Shown: positions 60,201 through 64,000 of the stretch, piece after piece
Position numbering within the stretch: position 1 is the stretch's first letter
Layout: each line of letters starts with the position of its first letter
NCBI RefSeq assembly: GCF_030936135.1
Contig: NC_082595.1
Span: 16,877,930-16,941,929 of the forward strand
Length of the DNA stretch: 64,000 nucleotides
Reading direction: 5' to 3'
From: Gavia stellata
Lineage: Eukaryota; Chordata; Aves; Gaviiformes; Gaviidae
Translations under genes and position numbers: made by a program
Notes under the pieces: generated by a model
The model's database searches: none
What the model saw: the letters and a program-made list of their open reading frames with translations, nothing else
Told to the model about the DNA's origin: nothing

Positions 60201-63200
60201 TTTTCATCAGTCTTGCTGTATGCTCCCTGGCACAGTTGTGCCAGAGAGGCCAGGCTTGTGTGAGGCAGGTCTGGCAGGAGCCCTGACTGCCTATGGAGCC
60301 CCCTCGCTGCTGGCCTGCCATCGTTCCTTGTCCTGGTAGCTCAGCCATGGCTTATCTAGGTCAAGAGAGGTGGCTCAGGAAGATGTTCCCAGTGAGCTCT
60401 GATGAGATCTGCTCCTCTCAGGGCCCTTCAGCTGGGCTTGCTCCTTTTTCTCATTCCACACAAGGTTTAAAAGGCTGTGTTTGTAAACACGAGTCTCCAA
60501 CTCACTGCCTCCAGGGCTCTGGGCAGAAGGCCAGGGAGGGATCTAAGAGACAGCAGACAGTTTTAAGAGGCTGTGGCGTCCGATCGCCGCCATGGAGAGG
60601 GCACGCCTTGCACTTAATAGCCATGGTGGTGGGAGTCACCTACAGTACCAGCAGGTCTCAGCACTATTTCATGGCTCCCTGAGGCTGAGCTTGGGTTTTA
60701 CTGAAATGACCTCTTCACATGCCAAGGTAAATTCTGGGTCTCTCAAGCCAGCTTTGTCAGAATCAGTGAGGAGTTAAGCTGCGTTGCCTCAAATGTATGT
60801 ACAAGATCAGTGCCCTGTGATGACAAACGTCACAGTGGACATGTGTTGGCTTTTGACACAGGGATGGTTAAATATTCACTCTGTTCCACCTTCCCACAGA
60901 TTGCTCCAGAGAGCTTGGCCATGTACATGGACTTGGGCACCCCTGTCTTACTGGGCAGACAAGGGCATAGCACCTGCTCACTGAACACAAGCCAGATGAC
61001 CAACAGACTGAGGTGCCAGCGAAGAGGGTCTGCCCAAGCCTCCCAGGCTCCCTTTGCCTTAATCCTTTTAAAAATTGGTTAACAAGTGCCATTGTTTGGC
61101 ATTGCGACATTGTGGAGCAGTGACAAAGCTCTGCCATTGAGGGAAGGCTAGAGCCAGTGGGAGGTAAAGCTGGGACCACCTTCTCCCACCAGCTGCAGTG
61201 CTTGGTGGGCAAGGGAGGCAAGGAGAGATCTTCACCCAAGCACGAGTTTGAGCCTGTCTGTATGTCCAAAATTGCTTCTGCCAGCAGGCACATTCAGGCA
61301 CAGATTTAGCTGGAGCTGCAAAGCTCCCAGGAAGGTGAAAGCCTGGTCTGGGCAGAGCAGGGAGCATTAGCAGCCTGAGCACACATGGATATCTAGTACA
61401 GAGCTACGGCTGGGAAACAGCCAGTAGTCCAGACAGGCTGTGCATTGGCTGTAGGGTTGGCCTGCCTATACCTGAGCTCACACCTCACTGGATAGATGCA
61501 ACCTTTGTGCCCTGCATTCTGAACGCCTGGAGCTGGGACAGCTTTTGTTTTCCCCATGTGGGTAACTGCACTGGTCTCCCATGGCTTCACACCATGTGCC
61601 ATGGCTTGTACCTGGGTCACACTTCACACCTGTGCAAAGGACTTCATTGCTTCTGTGGGAGCAGTGTGGGAGGTCAGGTCTGTCTGGTGGGGCCAGGAGA
61701 GGAAGAGAAAAGCCGGTGGCTCCTTTAAGGGAGGAAGGCGACGGGACTGCAGGGAAGGAGCTCTGGAAGCTGTGTTTTTCTCTCAGTGCCTCAGGGGCTG
61801 GTTACTAAATTTGGTTACTGGACTTAAATAATGCAGTGTGGCAGAGCCCAGTGGGTTTGAACACTGTCATATCCACATAATCCTCTCCTAGGTGGCTGAG
61901 ATCTTTTGTTCTGTGCTGCTGCTATCTGCACAGGAGCTTGAATGTGATGTGAAACATCATCTTAAATAATTATAACTAGCAGAGAAGAGCCAAAGCTGCA
62001 AAGTCTCATCTATTTCCACTGTGCTCTGTCTATCTATGTAATTTCTAAGGTGCCAATCACCAAAGCATCCAAGCACTGTCTAATCTGGATCCAAGTTCCC
62101 TTGGTGCTCACAAAGGCTTGAATCTTAGCATTTTCTGTGAGCCTATCTCTAATTAACAAGCATATGGACAGAGCTGCATACTGTGAGGAAAGAAGACTCC
62201 TATTGCTTTATGATTTACTGACCAAAATCCCAGTTGGGTTGGAGGAGTCAAGACATCACAGTCAGTCCTGGCCCAGGAAGCATTAAATCCTCTTTCTGTT
62301 ATTCCAGGGAAGGCAGGGGCAGGTTTACCAAGGGAGTGCAGGGGGCCACAGTCCCCTGGCCAGTGTGTTGTCTGCCTTCCAGGTCACACAATGTGGAAGT
62401 AGGGGCAGATCTGTACAGCCTGCACAGTCTGCATCCAGCTCTGGGGCAAGAAAAGAGATGGCCCTCTGCCACTCCTTACTGCATAACCAAGCCTCCCCAT
62501 GCAGAGACAAGGGAGAAGCACAAGACAGGTGCCAGTGAGCTGGCTTTGCACCACACAGGAGAAGGGCAAGGGGATGATGCACCCAGCTGTCCTCTCAGCT
62601 GACCTACTGCCTCACGCTTTCTGCAGACTTTGTGAAACAGATTAAAACCTGCCAGATGACCACTCACAGCTAACGTGGTGAGTCTTAACAGTGGTAAAGG
62701 GACTTGCTGTACTGAACATACTCACCTGGAGTGAAATCAGATTAAACCTTTCCTTCATTACCAGGGAAACGTTATTTGTTTCTAGTGAGAACCTGCCAGA
62801 TTCAGGCAGTGCCATAGCAGTGCAATTACCTTCTGTCCATCAGGCTGCACTTAGGAGAAGGGTCTCTCTCAGCCTCTGCCCACAGTCTCCCTGATCTGAC
62901 ATGACACTTAACAGCAGGTTTTCATGGCAGAGGATACTCAGCAGTTACTGGAAGAGGCCCTTTCCAAATCCAGCCTTAAGCATCACATTTCGGTCCTTAC
63001 AGAAGTGCATGTCCTCCCCACCCTCCCCCATCAATCAGCCCTATCCTCCTTCCCCCGCAACTGCTGGAGTATTTTTAGTGACGTTGAATAAATACATGTT
63101 AAATCTTTCTCCATTAGTGACATGTCAGAAATTAAAATGGCATTAGCTGTAAAGCCTGCAGCAAAGCCAGCTTCATCTAGGGCACTTGCACATGGCTGCC

Positions 63201-64000
63201 CAAGAGGCCAGGAACAATGGTACCAGCACTGCTTTTCCTTCAATCCATTCATATTCTCTGCACACCCTTTCTGCTCTTCTTCCTCCAGAAATACTAATGC
63301 CACTGTCTCCTCCTCTTTACTCACCAAGTATCCCCAGGCTTCCCAAACTTTATGCCTAGGAAGAGTCTCCAGGTTACAAAGTTTCATCCTCTCCAGTCAC
63401 ATGTTAGACATGGCCTCTCCGGACGTCTTCCACTGTAAAAAGCCCTTGGACTTTTTTTGGCCCTTGCTAAGCCCACAGTATAGCAACTCCAAAACTGCCT
63501 CCATAGCTAGGAATTGGCAGGAAGGAACCCAAGTGTATCCATAACTAGATTTTCCATCCATACCCACAACTGCCTTCATCTTCTTCCACATGATCTCCAC
63601 TCTTCCACATACATTGGCTCCTCATGTAAAGTTCATCTCTGACTCTAAGCCATATCCACTCTGTCAGTCACCCACTCCTTTATTTCAAACCCTATTTCTC
63701 CCTAGACATCCTGCCTCTCCCCCACGGCCCCTGTTGCTTCAGCCTTCCTCTGTCTTATGCTTCCCCCTGCCCTTCTCCTGACTACCCCTCCTGTCCTCTT
63801 CCTTCTCTATTCCCCTTTCCAGTTTACCCTGCCTCCTAGTCTAATCCATCTTCTTCAGTCAGAGATGGACATCTCTGCTGTCTTTGGTGGTCCACGCAAA
63901 TGGCTTGCATCTTCTCTGATTTGCCCAAGGCGGGAGCTTGCTCTGCTTTGATACTACTCCTTCAGGTACCTGGGATCGATCAGCTTGGCATCCAGAGCTT

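Larger units (their letters stand above)
49895..64000. other. Gene-poor stretch to the right edge
   Basis: Apart from the signal at 50078 and the repeats listed separately, nothing here could be supported as a gene. Open frames of 60-150 codons occur on both strands without recognisable domains or codon conservation. The last 400 bp (from about 63.6 kb) are strongly pyrimidine-rich on the + strand. Another pyrimidine-rich block lies at about 57.8-57.9 kb. Confidence 0.5.

Overview
The window is vertebrate nuclear DNA, almost certainly from a bird. It has large introns, CpG islands, split genes with GT-AG junctions, old MIR-like SINE relics and CR1-type LINE fragments whose 3' ends and reverse-transcriptase piece are the kind that fill avian genomes. 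Three genes can be named with confidence, and together they account for under 1 kb of exon sequence. The rest is intronic or intergenic.

Left part (1 to about 15.5 kb): the final intron and last coding exon of RBKS (ribokinase, + strand, exon 14042-14215). Earlier RBKS exons were not found and probably lie left of the window. The intron carries a 305-nt uninterrupted pyrimidine tract (1049-1353) and MIR-like relics.

Middle part (15.5-22.5 kb): a complete four-exon MRPL33 gene (mitochondrial ribosomal protein bL33m, 65 codons) on the - strand, tail-to-tail with RBKS. It starts inside a CpG island (about 21.56-22.46 kb) that has two ETS/GABP-type sites and a ZNF143-like site. Coding exon 2 is only 19 nt long.

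Right part (22.5-64 kb): mostly gene-poor. The strong feature is an intact selenocysteine tRNA gene (tRNA-Sec, anticodon UCA, - strand, 48832-48918). It has the external pol III promoter expected for this gene: a TATA box near -30, a PSE-like element near -50 to -68, an octamer about 210 bp upstream and a T4 terminator. It sits in a second CpG island (about 48.76-49.57 kb). The region also holds a roughly 1 kb CR1 fragment with recognisable ORF2 remnants (37.3-38.4 kb), smaller CR1 and MIR-like pieces, homopolymer runs, and several exon-like stretches with good splice signals. Those stretches (22.86-23.09, 23.92-24.13, 44.32-44.43 and 49.78-49.89 kb, all + strand) I cannot assign to a known gene.

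The three named genes share no pathway. RBKS phosphorylates ribose, MRPL33 belongs to the mitochondrial large ribosomal subunit, and tRNA-Sec serves selenoprotein translation. I found no clearly novel multi-gene system. The most useful leads are the tRNA-Sec locus, the MRPL33 micro-exon, and the unassigned + strand exon candidates to the right of the MRPL33 promoter.
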